Shown piece after piece: positions 32,719 to 44,511 of a DNA stretch of 64,000 nucleotides; position 1 is the stretch's first letter; every line of letters begins with the position of its first letter. Source of the stretch: Arcuatula senhousia (taxonomy: Eukaryota > Mollusca > Bivalvia > Mytilida > Mytilidae); contig OZ020305.1 in the NCBI GenBank assembly GCA_963971305.1, positions 43,659,717-43,723,716 on the forward strand. The letters are read 5' to 3'. The notes beneath the pieces are model-generated. The model worked only from the letters and a program-made list of their open reading frames with translations. It had not been told where the DNA came from and did not search any database. The position numbers were made by a program, and so were the translations under genes.

Positions 32719-34251
32719 AGGTAATAACAAAACTACCGAACTTGAATGATCAATCTCATAGTCCAGAGAAAATGACAAAAACGAATCAGTCATACCGGAT
32801 AATTGGTGGATCGCAATGGTCCTGACTTGGTACAGGCATTTCAAACGAAATGGTGGGTTAAACCAGGTTTTATGGCGCCAAACCTCCCTCTTCCATTGCG
32901 ATCTACGGATCCGGTAATGACCATAGAACACAACATAGTTGTGAGACACAATAGGGATATTGAGGTGATCATCTCAGTACAGCAGACCAGTCAAACACTA
33001 ATTAAAACAATTAACTATCATATCTTTTAACTCAATTTTGAACTTTTCTACTAGTGGCTGATAACGAAGAAAGAATTTTTTTAGTGATCGTATGAGACGT
33101 ATTTTCTTATAGCCCTGCTCCAAAAGTCGGTCACGAAGAAATCGGTGTCTGATCAAAAAATCTGTGAAATGTGTGCAAGCTCTGGCATATCGAATAAGTT
33201 GTGAAATATAAACACCGTATGCAGGAGAAGTAGGTATATTGCTCTGTAGATTAGGAAAATTAATAATTTGAAAATTAAACTCGTCTCGTTTATCGTAAAT
33301 TTTCGTACTGAGATGACCACCGGGGTCAAATTCGAGGTGCAAATCCAAGAAAGACGTGAAGCAATTTGATTCGGTGGTCTCTTTAATCTCCAATTCCGGA
33401 GGATATATCGAAGGAATCCATCTACCAAATGAAGTGTTATTGACAGAAAAGACATCATCAATGTATCTGAATGTAAGATTAAATGACCTTGCCTCTTTCA
33501 TCTTCTTGTTCTTTACGAGTCCCTGAAGAAATTCAGTCTCATAAGAGTATAAAAACAAATCGGCGAGGAGAGGAGCACAGTTTGTGCCCATTGGAATGCC
33601 GATTTGTTGTTAAAAAATCTCTCTTCCAAAGGTGACAAATATGTTGTCAATGAGGAAATCAAGCATACTGCAAACTTGTTCCAGTGTGTAACAAATTTTA
33701 TCTTTGAAAGATGTTTTGGAAAAGAAGGTAGAATTATAACCCAAAACAACAAAATTCCTAGAGTTTGAAAAGGCTTTTTCGAGAAGTTTTTTCAGGCGAC
33801 ATTTTAGTTTTTCGTGTGGCAGGGTAGTGTATAAAGTTGAAAAATCGAACGTTTTCAAAGAGTGAACCTCAGAAAATGATCTAGATTTAAAATGATCTAG
33901 CAAATCTTTTGAGTTCTTCAAAATCCACATATGGTTAATTCCAGTACGATTATAAATAGTGTCACAGTATGCTTGTTGACCTTCTTTGACAGCAGACAAG
34001 ATTTTAGTTAAATGAACGGACAGCTCTGTAGTTGAACATGATGAAGATCCAGCTATATACCTTTCTTTGTACGGATTTTTTTAAGTTTAGGTATCCAGTA
34101 CAAATATGGTAACTCTTTATGTTCCTCTTTCATTGGAATATTGAAAGAGGACATAAAAGAGCTATGGTTGGCTATGATTTCATCTTTGTTAAATGTAGTC
34201 CGTGTGTATGTAGCACTAGCGGAAGTATTACCATCAATGCCTAGTTCTTAA
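32719..34251 (-). mobile_element. Penelope-type element RT2 inserted into RT1
   Basis: The insert consists, on its own (-) strand, of an RT pseudogene (34247 down to 32998) followed by the R1 tail (to 32720). It separates the two halves of RT1. Other R1 copies begin at the same GGTAATA point, so this edge is the real 3' end of the element. Confidence 0.7.
32998..34247 (-). pseudogene. Penelope-type reverse transcriptase RT2
   Basis: From 34247 the - strand reads ELGIDGNTSASATYTRTTF and LPYLYWIPKL. It shifts by one base at an A-run near 34080, then reads YKERYIAGSSSCSTTEL, MWILKNSKDLLDHF and FDFSTLYTTLPHEKL (motif A). After an in-frame stop at 33610-33612 come GIPMGTNCAPLLADLFLYS (motif B), FRYIDDVF (motif C), FLDLHLEFD, AYGVYISQLIRYARAC (thumb) and an RLIRSLKKFF C-terminus ending at 32998. 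Motifs A-C fit Penelope-like RTs. No GIY-YIG domain follows the RT, which would suit EN-lacking or N-terminal-EN (Naiad/Chlamys-like) clades. One frameshift and one stop are visible. Confidence 0.8.
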
Positions 34252-34446
34252 ATCAGACTTATACAGAGCGGTTATAAATCTACAGAGATTGATGAATTTA
34301 TTCAAAAAGCAATTAATTTAAACAGAAAAGTTCTGTTGCAAGATAAAAAAAAACGTGGTAATGATAAAACCATAGTACTAGTGTTGGTCACAATGTTCAA
34401 TCCGGCCATTAAACATTTTCGTAGAGTGACGGAATGTCAATTTTGA
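34252..34446 (+). pseudogene. RT1 C-terminal part, after the RT2 insertion
   Basis: The frame RLIQSGYKSTEIDEFIQKAI continues with NRKVLLQDKKKRG and LVTMFNPAIKHFRR, ending at a TGA near 34444. A helical region followed by an LVT.FNP segment is what ends Penelope-type RT proteins. It has the strand and order needed to continue the RT1 thumb that stops at 32718. Confidence 0.6.
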
Positions 34447-35924
34447 AAAATTTAAATGACCCATCTGTCACATGGATTTTGAAAAGCTGTTTGAAAAGCA
34501 ATATCATTCTTCTTTCAGGAAATTAATGTCGTCGCCATAATATCTGGTGCCATCATGTCAAAAATCAAGGTCAAAGCTAGGTCATGAGTGGAAAACGCTC
34601 CATGAAGTACAGAATAGTTAAAACGCGTTAAAATCTTAAAATAGGGAAAACAAAATGAAAGCAACACCAAAAACGCTTAATATAAAGAACTATAAAGCTA
34701 TTACAAGAAAAAAATGTTTCAAATGACACGCACAGACGCCACATCCGGTCTGCGAAAATTGTATGTAAAAATATTGTTTTTTAATATAAAAATAGTTTTT
34801 TAATGATATTTTATTGCCATTTTGGTTTTGTTTTTGTTCACATGATTAGCAGTGTTACCCAGCTTCACTATGGCAAATGCTTTTACCGATCTTTATTCAC
34901 GTATTTTGAGATCTGATCGAGTTTCCATCACAGGTCAAGTTGCATAAAAATAAAAATCGAATAAACATTGGGATATCTTTTTTTAATATTCCATTCAGGA
35001 TGTCAAAACAAAATAGGATAGCATAAAATTAAGTATAATTAGGGTTTATTTCACTATTCACGTGTTATACAAATGGTTTACACTCCTCCCCATTTAAGAA
35101 GTTTTGAACATGCAGCACACATCAATCTATGCTATTTTCTTCCACGTATATATTTCTGACTACATTAGTGTGTCAAGTACGGCATTTATCGCTGGTGTGG
35201 TTTGAAAAAACAACACTTTAGATAATCTGATTCTTCAGGTACCTCGACTGCATCAGTTGTAACAACAGTTTGGTGATAGCGACAGTTTTTCCTCATTTTG
35301 ACAAAGACACAAGCATGTGCACGAAAGATCCTGTTCCTTACAGACACATTTTAATTTAGTAACACAACATTTTTACAACTGCATAAACAAATCAAGTCTC
35401 TTAAAAAGTCTGCAGTAATTAGTAATTCAAAAATAACAGGTTCAAAGTTTTATATTAGAAACTCTATTATAGACTATATAAAACTGCAAAAAATCCTTTC
35501 TTTTTTCAATAGCGTCATCAATGGTAATCGTTTGCTATGGCAGTCAGATTTGCAAAACGATCCGGATTCGTTTTCATTGCGTTATACAAGGCCTTTTTGA
35601 AAGTCGTGATGTCGAGTAACAACCACTAAGAGCATGTGCAAAAGGCAAAATCTGAACAACAGTTGATAGAAGATACACCAGAGTGAATGAGATAATAAAC
35701 CTTCTGATATCAATAGAATTTTAAAATAACTCTGTTTGCAACCAGTCAGTTAGTATTCTACTAGTATTGCTTTACTTCCAAGCACCATGATTTCGGCTAT
35801 ATCAGAGAGATGAACGTAAAATGAACATGAAATGATGATGAAATGGAAGAATTGGGGACACAAAGCCAATAGGGCTAGAAAGTTGACTGCCATTGTAATT
35901 TCTAAAATGGATGAAAACTAGGTT
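34447..35924. other. Sequence without a gene; shared segment with 37720-37890
   Basis: Bases 34428-34560 and, in reverse, 37890-37720 share TAGAGTGACG, TTTAAATGACCCA.CTGTCACATGGA and GTGCCAT words in the same order. They may be 3' ends of two RT1 copies in opposite orientation. The rest is AT-rich with no coding region recognised. Confidence 0.45.
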
Positions 35925-36190
35925 TTGATCGGACAATTAAGCTTCGTGCATAGGGGATCATACGGGTCCTACTCTTATCGAGACCTGCATCAGAGTTCTT
36001 TAACGTGCGAGAAACTGAACATTTTATCCATTCTTTATGACAGGACTCCCCTCATTCAATCACCTGGGACACACATCCCAGTCGCTTTGTGGTCAAAGCG
36101 GCCTGACTCGATGTAAGTTTTCTGAGCGCCCTTTAATGTCCCCCTTACCGACAAGCTTAGCGCTGGTGGCCTATTCCCCACCCACCCTTC
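35925..36190 (-). repeat. Dispersed repeat R3, reverse copy
   Basis: The reverse of this segment carries the R3 marks: GAACTCTGATGCAGGTCTC near TTTAACGTGCGAGAA, and the AAAGCGGCCTGACT part near 36095. It is not coding. Confidence 0.55.
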
Positions 36191-38689
36191 ACATGTGTTT
36201 TCCATCTGAATGAAGGAAATGCACACCTAAACAAACTATTCGTGTTGTAAGATTTAAAAAAAAAACCTTCCTTTTTCACCTCTACTGAAATACATTTCGT
36301 CGACTTGTACAAGATGAAAGCCGCCTTTTCGTGATTTCAAGACTAAAGAGGACATATAATCGCATACTGTAAACGTGGAAATTTTCGCGTTTTTTTGTTG
36401 ATGTAAATGTAACTTTTCGCGTGTGGGGATAAAATTGCGTTCCGTCTGATTACTTATATTTTATACGCTTGAAAAGAAAGCATTCGCGAGGGGGATATTT
36501 TTGCGGATAGTTTGAGTTTGCGAATTTAGGAAAAAAAATCCCCAGGCAAAACTTTTCTCGCCACGATATTCTTCTGCAATTTTCCAAAATCTTCACTTTT
36601 TCCGGATTTTGGAAGTAACCAGCTAAATACAAAGCATTTGGAAACTATGGTTATGTTTTTTTCAGTATTATGAAATTTTGTTGGCCGCCTTACTTAGATT
36701 TTTTTTCAATAAGGGAGCAACCATTTGATTTTTATGGGGGAGCTATGGATATTTTCTTCGTCTTGCCTTTTTATTTTCGGAAAAAGTCGAGCCTGGATTC
36801 TTTTTTAAAGCAACTATAATTTTTTTTAGCCAAAAAAACATCCTGCCATTTTTTTTAATCAAAGCACTGTCCTGCCTTTTATTATTGGATTTTTGCCATC
36901 CTGCCTTTTTATTTCAAATTTCACCATAGCCCCCCCCCCCCCACCCACCCACCCATAATCAAATGGTCGCTCCCTAAGAAACTACCTTCAGGCAACGGAA
37001 TCGTCAGAAAATGGTTTTAATTTTCTTTTACTTGGTTTCTTAAAAGCTTGATCTACTCTTTGAACCAAAAGACGCAACTTCAACAATTCATATTTTTTTA
37101 TAATCAAAGTCAAACACACCAACTATTCAAACGCACCCACAGGTTTTTGTTTGTAAACTTCAAAAACAAACTACATTTTGTCAATACTTCTTGGTTTTCC
37201 GACTGTAAATTACAAAAAACAACTATTAACTTCGAAAAACATAATTTACAAAGGAAATAAGGTTAATATTGTAACAAAGAATGTAAACACAAATGACCTT
37301 GGAGTTAAAATTAAATCGATTTCGTTAAAGTGCTGTATATATTCCGAATAAAATACGTCATCTGCTCGAAAAAAAATCTTGAACTATTCATTATGTCTTT
37401 AAGTTAAAAACATTTTTCTAAAATCTAAATCGGCTATTATTTCATTTTTATTTAATACTTCATACCTATATAATTTTTTGAATGAAAAAGTGCAAGTTCG
37501 CTGTAGGAGAAGAGAAAAACTTCAAGTTTTTAGGCATTTTTTGGCTCTTATTCGGATACAAATTACATCTACAAAAAAATTTATTTTGTTTACTGCGTCT
37601 AAAATCTTAATTAATCCTTATATTTTTGTTTTCTGATAATGAACTCTATAGATAATAAGCGGAAATATTTTATTTTTAGGTTAGATGGGATGTAGGTACG
37701 TATGTGCCAAGGGGGTACCTTCGAAAAACGTCATTTTAACGTCAGATGGCACCACATTTTTATGCGACGACAAACATTTTTTGGAAGCTCAATAATCAAT
37801 CTAACATTTTTGACAATCAAATTCCATGTGACAGGTGGGTCATTTAAACTCGAAAACTAAACGACTTTTTATCGTTTCGTCACTCTACTATTTGAAAATG
37901 ATATTAATTAAACATTGGCATGTATTGCAGAGCAATAAAAAATGTAAACAAATATTTAATAGGCTTCCTATGATTGCATAAAAAAAGAGGAAAAAACTTG
38001 CAAGATTTGTTGGAAAAATAAACAACAATTCTAATAGAATTGAAATGATAATCACAAACACCTGGACACGTTAGAAGCAGTAAACAATAAATGGGTTATA
38101 TGATTTAAATGGTGTCTTGTCTAGCTGTTTTTGACAACTGATGAGACCGAGCATTCTTAATTTAATGTCAATACTGTAAATAAATGTTTTTGATACAGTA
38201 AGGTCGAAACACCATAATTAATACTCAGAATTTGAATAAAATTTCAAACATCAAAGTTAGAATTATATTCTAAATAGCTCGTGTAGCTATATGAAAAAGA
38301 AGAGACAACAGACTAGTTATAGATGTAATACTGTTATATGAATTGAACAATAAAGGATCCTATCTTAGATAGCGAAACATGACCTCAAATAATGAATATA
38401 AATTCAATATTTTAATTGAGCGAAACAGAAAATGAGGAAAAGGTCTTAGGCTGAACGGTGCAGAGATGAGATTTTGTGACTTTTTTATAACAGTCATGAC
38501 AGTTGGCCATGGTCATACGTGGGCTATAAATACGTCTTCCGTGTCTACTGTCAGTGGTGGGAAGATATGGTCCTGTGAACATTTAATGAACGGCAATTTT
38601 AGAATGAACCGAACCACATTAATCGATTTCTAAAGACATAAAAACCGCAAGAAAATTGAGTTAGAAATCCGGTAGCCGCAAAACAACAA
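36191..38689. other. AT-rich sequence with MITE-like and simple repeats
   Basis: Around 36366-36530 there are words such as ACTGTAAACGTGGAAATTTT and several TTCGCG motifs resembling molluscan TA-inserting MITEs. A C-run followed by CCCA units lies at 36930-36953. 37720-37890 is related in reverse to 34428-34560. Nothing coding was recognised. Confidence 0.45.
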
Positions 38690-38751
38690 CACGTAGCTAT
38701 TGTCATAAAACTTTCTTGGGTCGGCATCCCAGTACCGAACAAAAGGAAACC

Positions 38752-38896
38752 TGTTTGGTGTAAGTACATCACAGTTTGTACTCATGTTCATAAAGTTCCT
38801 TATGTCCTTGTTAATCAACTGATGAACCTATATGTAACGTTTCCAGAGGGAGGTGATCTCAAAGACGTTATCCAGGGGTTTGAGCAAAGACGGGGA
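38752..38896 (+). repeat. 145-bp segment duplicated at 39402-39546
   Basis: Both copies run from GTTTGGTGTAAGTACATCAC to GAGCAAAGACGGGGA with few differences. The second copy sits inside the transposase, about 650 bp downstream, directly after the R5 repeat. Confidence 0.85.
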
Positions 38897-39257
38897 CATC
38901 CTAATTATGCTGGAGCAATAGATGGTTGTCTCATTCCAATAAAAGCACCAGAACACTCACATGGTGATTATCTTCATGGAAAGGACTGGTATTCTTTAAT
39001 TTCTCTATTACAGGTATGTTTTATGGATATATACGGTGGCATGGAAAAGTGAACGATGCGGGTGTATTTGCAGATTCAGAAATTAATCACAAAGGAATAA
39101 ATGCATATGATGATCTGTTTCCCAAGTGGGCTTAAAATGTAGAAATTCCTGTAATAATTATAGCAGATCCGGCTTACCCGCTTAAACCTTGGGTTATGAA
39201 GCCGTACATCGACACAGGAAATTTTACTGCTGTCCAGTATCGAATAAGATGTGCAAG

Positions 39258-39401
39258 AAGCAAAGGTGTACCAACGGGGTTTTCAATATCATAAAACCGT
39301 AAAGACAAAGACAAAACCGGTAGACAAAAAAATCATCATAACAAAACAAACCACACACACACACAAATAATCAAACCACATTCAGCAATGTGAACTCAAG
39401 T
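39258..39401 (+). repeat. Dispersed repeat R5
   Basis: AAGAAGCAAAGGTGTACCAA, CATAAAACCGTAAAGACAAAG, an AC-rich stretch and GCGAACTCAAGT-like end are shared with 45811-45985. It interrupts the transposase remnant. Confidence 0.65.
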
Positions 39402-39847
39402 TGTTTGGTGTAAGTACATCACAGTTTGTACTCATGTTCATAACGTTCGTTATGTCCTTGTTAATCAACTGATGAACCTATATGTAACGTTTCCAGAGTG
39501 AGGTGATCTCCAGGACGTTATCCAGGGATTTGAGCAAAGACGGGGAGAATAACTATTGAAAACTCTTTTGGTAGATTGAAAGGAACGTGGAGCTGTCTTC
39601 AAACAAAGACTTGAAGTGCATTTTGAGTTTGCATGCTTGTGTAAATACTAGTACTGGATTACATATGTGAACTTTATTTTGAACGATATGATATGAAATC
39701 GATGGGATGTTGTTTTTAATAGAGGAAATGATGCACTCACTCGTAAAACAATACGGGATAGTCTGGCAACAGTGTTTGACAACAGATAAATTAACATTTT
39801 CGAACTTTGCTATTGCATCTGATAATTATGTAATATAGACGATAACG

Positions 39848-39960
39848 AGATGTGGAAAAAGTGTACGCGACACAACCAACAAAAAGAAACGGCAATTCAA
39901 AAAATCACAATGGAAAACAGCTTGCAGTCTTCAACATGACCAGAGGTTGCTGCTTGCCGT
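39848..39960 (+). repeat. Segment shared with 59189-59300
   Basis: Both contain GAGATGTGGAA.AAGTGTACGCGAC and ACAATGGAAAACAGC and can be read in one frame as NEMW.KCTR followed by TMENS. It follows the Harbinger remnant here. It could be a decayed coding segment of an associated element, but I cannot assign it. Confidence 0.4.
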
Positions 39961-40151
39961 CTTGCGTTGGCCTAATGCAAGACAAAATATACAATTCATA
40001 AGATTCAAACTAATAAATGTTTTGCATAATTTCGTTTTGAGATTAAAAGATTTTCTATTTATAGTATTGTCTAAATCCATATAAAGATTTTTACGGTTTT
40101 TGCGTTGTTCTTACTTTTTCTCGTGGTTATTTGTATTAATATCTGATTTTT

Positions 40152-41526
40152 AGCTCACCTGGACCGAAGGTCCAGGTGAGCTATTGCCATCACTTGGCGT
40201 CCGTCGTCGTCGTCGTCGTCGTCCGTCGTCGTCGTCGTCGTCCGTCGTCGTCGTCCGTCGTCGTCGTTATCTTTTCTTTGAAAATCTTCTCATCCGAAAC
40301 GACCGAAGGGATTGCTTTGAAACTTTGCACACTTCATCTATGGGATGTCCTCTACCAAGATTGCACAAATGGTGACCGCCGTCCAAACAACATGACCGCC
40401 GTTACTAAAAATAGACTAGGGGGGTCAGACTACTGTTTTTGGCTTGTAAATCAAAAAGTATAAGAGATAGATGAAATCTGATGCCACGCTACTGCTTCAG
40501 CATCAAAAGCTCTACAAAAGTCTTCATTGAGTCGAAGTTGTCAGATGACCCCTTATAGGCGTAACGGCCCCTTAAAGGTGAAAAATAGCATTTTTTTCAT
40601 GTTTTTAGCCTATAGAATGGAAACTATTGCAGATAGAGAAAAGCTGTTGCTTGCTTAAATGTTCAGCTCATTTAGGTCTACAAAATTCTCCATAGGGTCG
40701 AAGTTGTCAGATGAACCTTTATAGGGGTTACAGTCCCAAAATAACGTTTTTTCATAGTTTTGGCCTATGGAATGAAAACTATAGCAGATAGAGAGAAACT
40801 GTTGCTTGCTTAAATGTTCAGCTCATTAAGCTCTACAAAAGTCTTTATAGGGTCGAAGTTGTCAGATGACCCCTTATAGGAGTTACGGCCCCTTAAAGGT
40901 GAAAAATAGCATTTTTTCATGTTTTTGGCCTATAGAATGAAAACTATTATAGATAGAGATAAGTTGTTGCTTGCTTAAATGTTCAGCTCATTTAGCTCTA
41001 CAAAAGTCTCCATAGGGTCGAAGTTGTGAGATAGCCCCTTATAGGGGTTACAGCCCCTAAAATAACGTTTTTTTAATGTTTTTGGCTTAGTGAATGAAAA
41101 CTATAGCAGATAGAGAGAAGCTGTTGCTTGCTTAAATGTTCAGCTCATAAAGCTCTACAAAAGTCTCCATAGGATTGAACTTGTGAGATGACCCCTTATA
41201 GGGGTAATGGCCCCTAAAATGACGTTTTTTCATGTTTTGGCTTAGTGAATGAAGATAGAGAAAAGCTGTTGCTTGCTTAAATGTTCAGTTCATTAAGCTC
41301 TACAAAAGTTTTCATTGGGTCAAAGTTGTCAGATGACCCCTTATAGGGGTTACAGCCCCTAAATAACGTTTTTACATGTTTTTGGCCTATAAAAAGAAAC
41401 TTTAGTAGATAGAGAAAAGCTGTTGCTTGCTTAAATGTTCAGCTCATTTAGCTCTAGAAAAGTGTTTACATGTTTAGGGTTGACTCAAGACCAGGTGAGC
41501 GATTCAGGCTCCTGGGAGCCTCTTGT
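40152..41526 (+). mobile_element. Hairpin-headed (GTC)n element, copy B
   Basis: A perfect head hairpin, AGCTCACCTGGACC-GAA-GGTCCAGGTGAGCT (40152-40182), is followed by TTGCCATCACTTGGCGTCC and a GTC microsatellite (40200-40268). Six core units of about 155-165 bp follow (AGCTCTACAAAAGTC near 40508, 40831, 40988, 41147, 41287 and others). The end has CCAGGTGAGC (41491-41500), hairpin AGGCTCCTGGGAGCCT (41506-41521) and CTTGTTT. It is the same family as copy A at 3761, with a different core repeat. No coding capacity; the long frames over the GTC tract are artefacts. Confidence 0.8.
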
Positions 41527-41727
41527 TTTATGCAGTGTACGTATACTCAAGATATGTTTACATCACAGTAAATGTATCAAGATTAAGGTCATGACGTTCT
41601 TATTAATATTATACATTTTGCAGGCAAAATCATATACATTTCTCTATTACGTGCAAGACCTTGATACAGATGTTAACCTATACAAACCATAAGTGCGCAT
41701 GTGATATCAGCTATGTATTTTTTTAAT

Positions 41728-41955
41728 TGCATTTGCATGCGCAAAATTTAGTCTATAGGTAAGTAAATTTACACATAAAATTGACATCTGATCTGGTCCT
41801 GAGGTGATGTAAATTTACACGAATGTGTAGCATTACACAAAAATGACATACGTATGTCATGTATGAAGTGTATAATTACACAAAAATGACATACGTATGT
41901 CATGTATGAAGTGTATTATTACACATGTATGTAAAAGTGTGCATGTGAACTAAGT
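41728..41955. mobile_element. ~230-bp MITE related to the 7569-9094 element
   Basis: It shares GTAAATTTACACATAAA, TCTGGTCCTGAGGTGATG and TACGTATG palindromes with 8885-9094. Its ends GCATTTGCATGCGC and GTGTGCATGTGAAC are imperfect inverted copies of the TTTACATGCAC terminus. Confidence 0.55.
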
Positions 41956-44511
41956 CAAAATAAAACGAAAATTATGACTAAATAAAAAAGAAAGTAACAG
42001 TTCTATAATTTTGAAAACAGTGTAATCTCTTTTAGAAAATGGATAAAGGTCGTTTGAAATGCTGTTGAACAAATCATTCAGATGCACAGCTGAAATATTT
42101 GATACGTATAGGAGTTACTTCAACGCAGTCGAGGAGATTATGCTTCAAAGAATAGTTGACTGGTTAGCTAGTTGGCTAGTCACCAGGCCTCCTCTTTTGC
42201 CATCAATTGGTCGTGAGGGACTCTAGAAAAACAATATGATACATGTATATCTACATGTTGTGATGCATACTTGGTCTCGCCGGCATCGGAATGTAAATTG
42301 ACTCTTCCCATGTTGTGGCTTTAGTTTAAATAGATTGTTGTCCCTAACCTTAATTATCAAACAAACTTTGAACATTTTCTTCAATTCAAATATGGAATGA
42401 AACATATGGAAAAAGATTTTTTAAGGGCGTTCTTTGTAACCCTTTCCCCGATTTAATTCCCATGAATACCAGTATGACTTGGTACCAACTGACCCATAAT
42501 TCTACTCCACCATTTTACAGTTCTCAAGTGCCAAACGACAGGACAGCGAATAGGAAAAGATAAATATCAAGGATGCTTAGAGGCATCAATTAGCTTGAGT
42601 GCTAAACTGATAACCTTGCTCAGCTAAAAAAACAGAATGAAACAAATATTCAAAAATGTATCCAGTATTATTCTGGGGTGCAAGATTAACAATTACGATA
42701 TTGATAATTCACTTTAATGAATAACTCCCTTGTCATTTTTTTACTTTTTGCGTCACTTACATCAATGAATGATAACCACGCAGACAGACAGTTTCTGTTT
42801 TGCCCCAAAACAAATCATTTTTTTCAAAAAAGTAATGTTTCTGTACACAAACAGCTTTTAAAACTAACTTTTACTTTTACAGTCATAGAACCGCCTCGTT
42901 TAACAGACTTCTTGCGCATTTATCTCCATGCTACAGGAAAATTAACAGACTTTCGCTCGTTTGACCGTCTGGTGGCCGTGGATATAACCGAGATTTGCTT
43001 CTTGGTGCACTTGCAATTCAGACGAATTTACACGTCTATCAACATTTTTCATGACAACTGATCTTTAATAAGTACTTTTTAGATTAGTTTTACAATGTTG
43101 CCCTTACTAAACCATGATTATAGACCTGTCTTTCATTTAAACTACAACTACTGAACTTAAAACTAAAATAGAAACCAAGTAGTCCATGTAGTCATGATAA
43201 ATTTTTTATGAATTTGCTTGTTTACTCCTCATGAAAGTTTCAAATTCTCGGCAAATGAGAGGCTTAAAGCGGTCATGAGAAACAATCGATTAAATGATTT
43301 GTTCATTACAAACTTTAATTATTGATGTTAGGTGTTTAGTGGCATGACTTGCATAAAACAAGATTTTTGACTATTTCCGATATCCAAGTAACAATAGGTT
43401 AAAAAAGAGTCTGTGTCATATTTGGAATAGCCGTTTGACATTGGCAAAACTACCGATCTAAGGGAAAAAATATTTCCAACGTTATTTTAGATCTCTTGAT
43501 TTTATGTAACCTGGTCCAAACTAGTTAATAAAAAAAATGTCACGCACATTTTCAATCTGTTTAACATGAATCATTTATACATCCTTGTTTGATCCATACT
43601 AAAGTGCAGCAATAAAAAAACTTGCTTAAAAACAATGTGATACATGTAAGCAAAACCAAACACCGGGTGAAGCAAAACGTACAAATTGTGCATTCATCGT
43701 GTCAAAGTCAGAAAAAAAGCAAACAAAACATCAGTTGACACTAAAGTAATTACAAAACGAAGAAAATAATCAGCAATCGATGTCCCAAAAGACTTTTCCA
43801 AGAATTTATGTATTCTTCAGTGAAACACAAGAGTTCACGCTAGGTTAAATGTGTGTTCGTGTTGCTGTTTCTGTACTGTATTGTATTGTAATGTTTCGTT
43901 TTTAATTCTTCTTCTCTTTAAAAATCTTCTGATTTTGTCATGGCCATTTGGACATCTGATTTCTGACACTTGAATGCCCCGCTGGTACTTCACTCTCGTG
44001 TCATCTCGAGTTCGCTTTGCTGATAGCAGTTAAGTTGTTTGCACGTTGTTTTGGTGTTGTGCGGTTTCTTCTTGTATTCTCTAATGCCGACCGAATTTTT
44101 CTTTGCCTTTTCTTGTTGCGATATTGAAATACATTGTACTACTTGTTTCGAAAGATTTCAAAAGATTTTCTAACGTTATTTCAGACATTGGTGGAAAAAA
44201 TGCCAGAGGAAATGATTCGTGATTATGTTTTTATATTTTAGGCTACCTGTTGTGTGAAGATGATACATATAATCACTCTATCCCTATTGTGTCCAACAAT
44301 CGTGTGGAATGTATTGATAAATTGCAGTGGAAAAGTGGTTTAACGCCATAAAACTTGTTTTAACCATTGCTTCTTTTGAAATACCTGCGATCTTTAATTT
44401 CTCCGATGTGTGCTTGTACTCTTTCATCTTTTTTCCTTGGACTTAGCGTAGTAGATTTATTATCCCGATTTGGTAGTTTCTTCATCTGTATTTACTGAAG
44501 ATGAATTAAAT
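41956..44511. other. AT-rich sequence without a supported gene
   Basis: One 114-codon frame (42717-43061) has an acceptor-like TTTTACAG inside it but no recognisable domain, so I do not call it. 43900-44040 weakly resembles the Penelope 3' UTR segment at 44850 (CATTTGGACATCTGATTTCTGACACTTGAATGCCCC). No other feature was seen. Confidence 0.45.

Larger units (their letters stand above)
38690..39790 (+). pseudogene. PIF/Harbinger-type transposase, broken
   Basis: Successive frames give SQYRTKGNLFGVSTSQF (helix-turn-helix part), HPNYAGAIDGCLIPIKAPE (first catalytic D at 38921), DYLHGKDWYSL and, after a shift, WHGKVNDAGVFADSE (second D at 39055). After a stop come IIADPAYPLKPWVMKPY and, beyond an insertion, TIENSFGRLKGTWSCLQTK (catalytic E at 39558) and NDALTRKTIRDSLATVFDNR. 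This order matches the DDE nuclease of HARBI1-like transposases. The copy has several stops and shifts. An R5 repeat (39258-39401) and a 145-bp duplicate of its own 38752-38896 (now also at 39402-39546) separate the last D-box from the E-box. Confidence 0.8.

Noticed and set aside
32593..32949. 118-codon frame on the - strand over R1
   Set aside because: It lies in the 3' tail of the RT2 element; similar frames at 26759 and 63075 come from the same non-coding repeat.
38141..38170. Another CTGATGAG motif as a possible hammerhead
   Set aside because: No stem II pairing and no GAAA box follow it.
40176..40463. Valine/arginine-repeat frames
   Set aside because: They translate the GTC microsatellite of copy B and have no protein features.
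42717..43061. 114-codon frame with an internal acceptor-like site
   Set aside because: No recognisable domain, the N-terminal part is T-rich DNA, and no partner exon was found.
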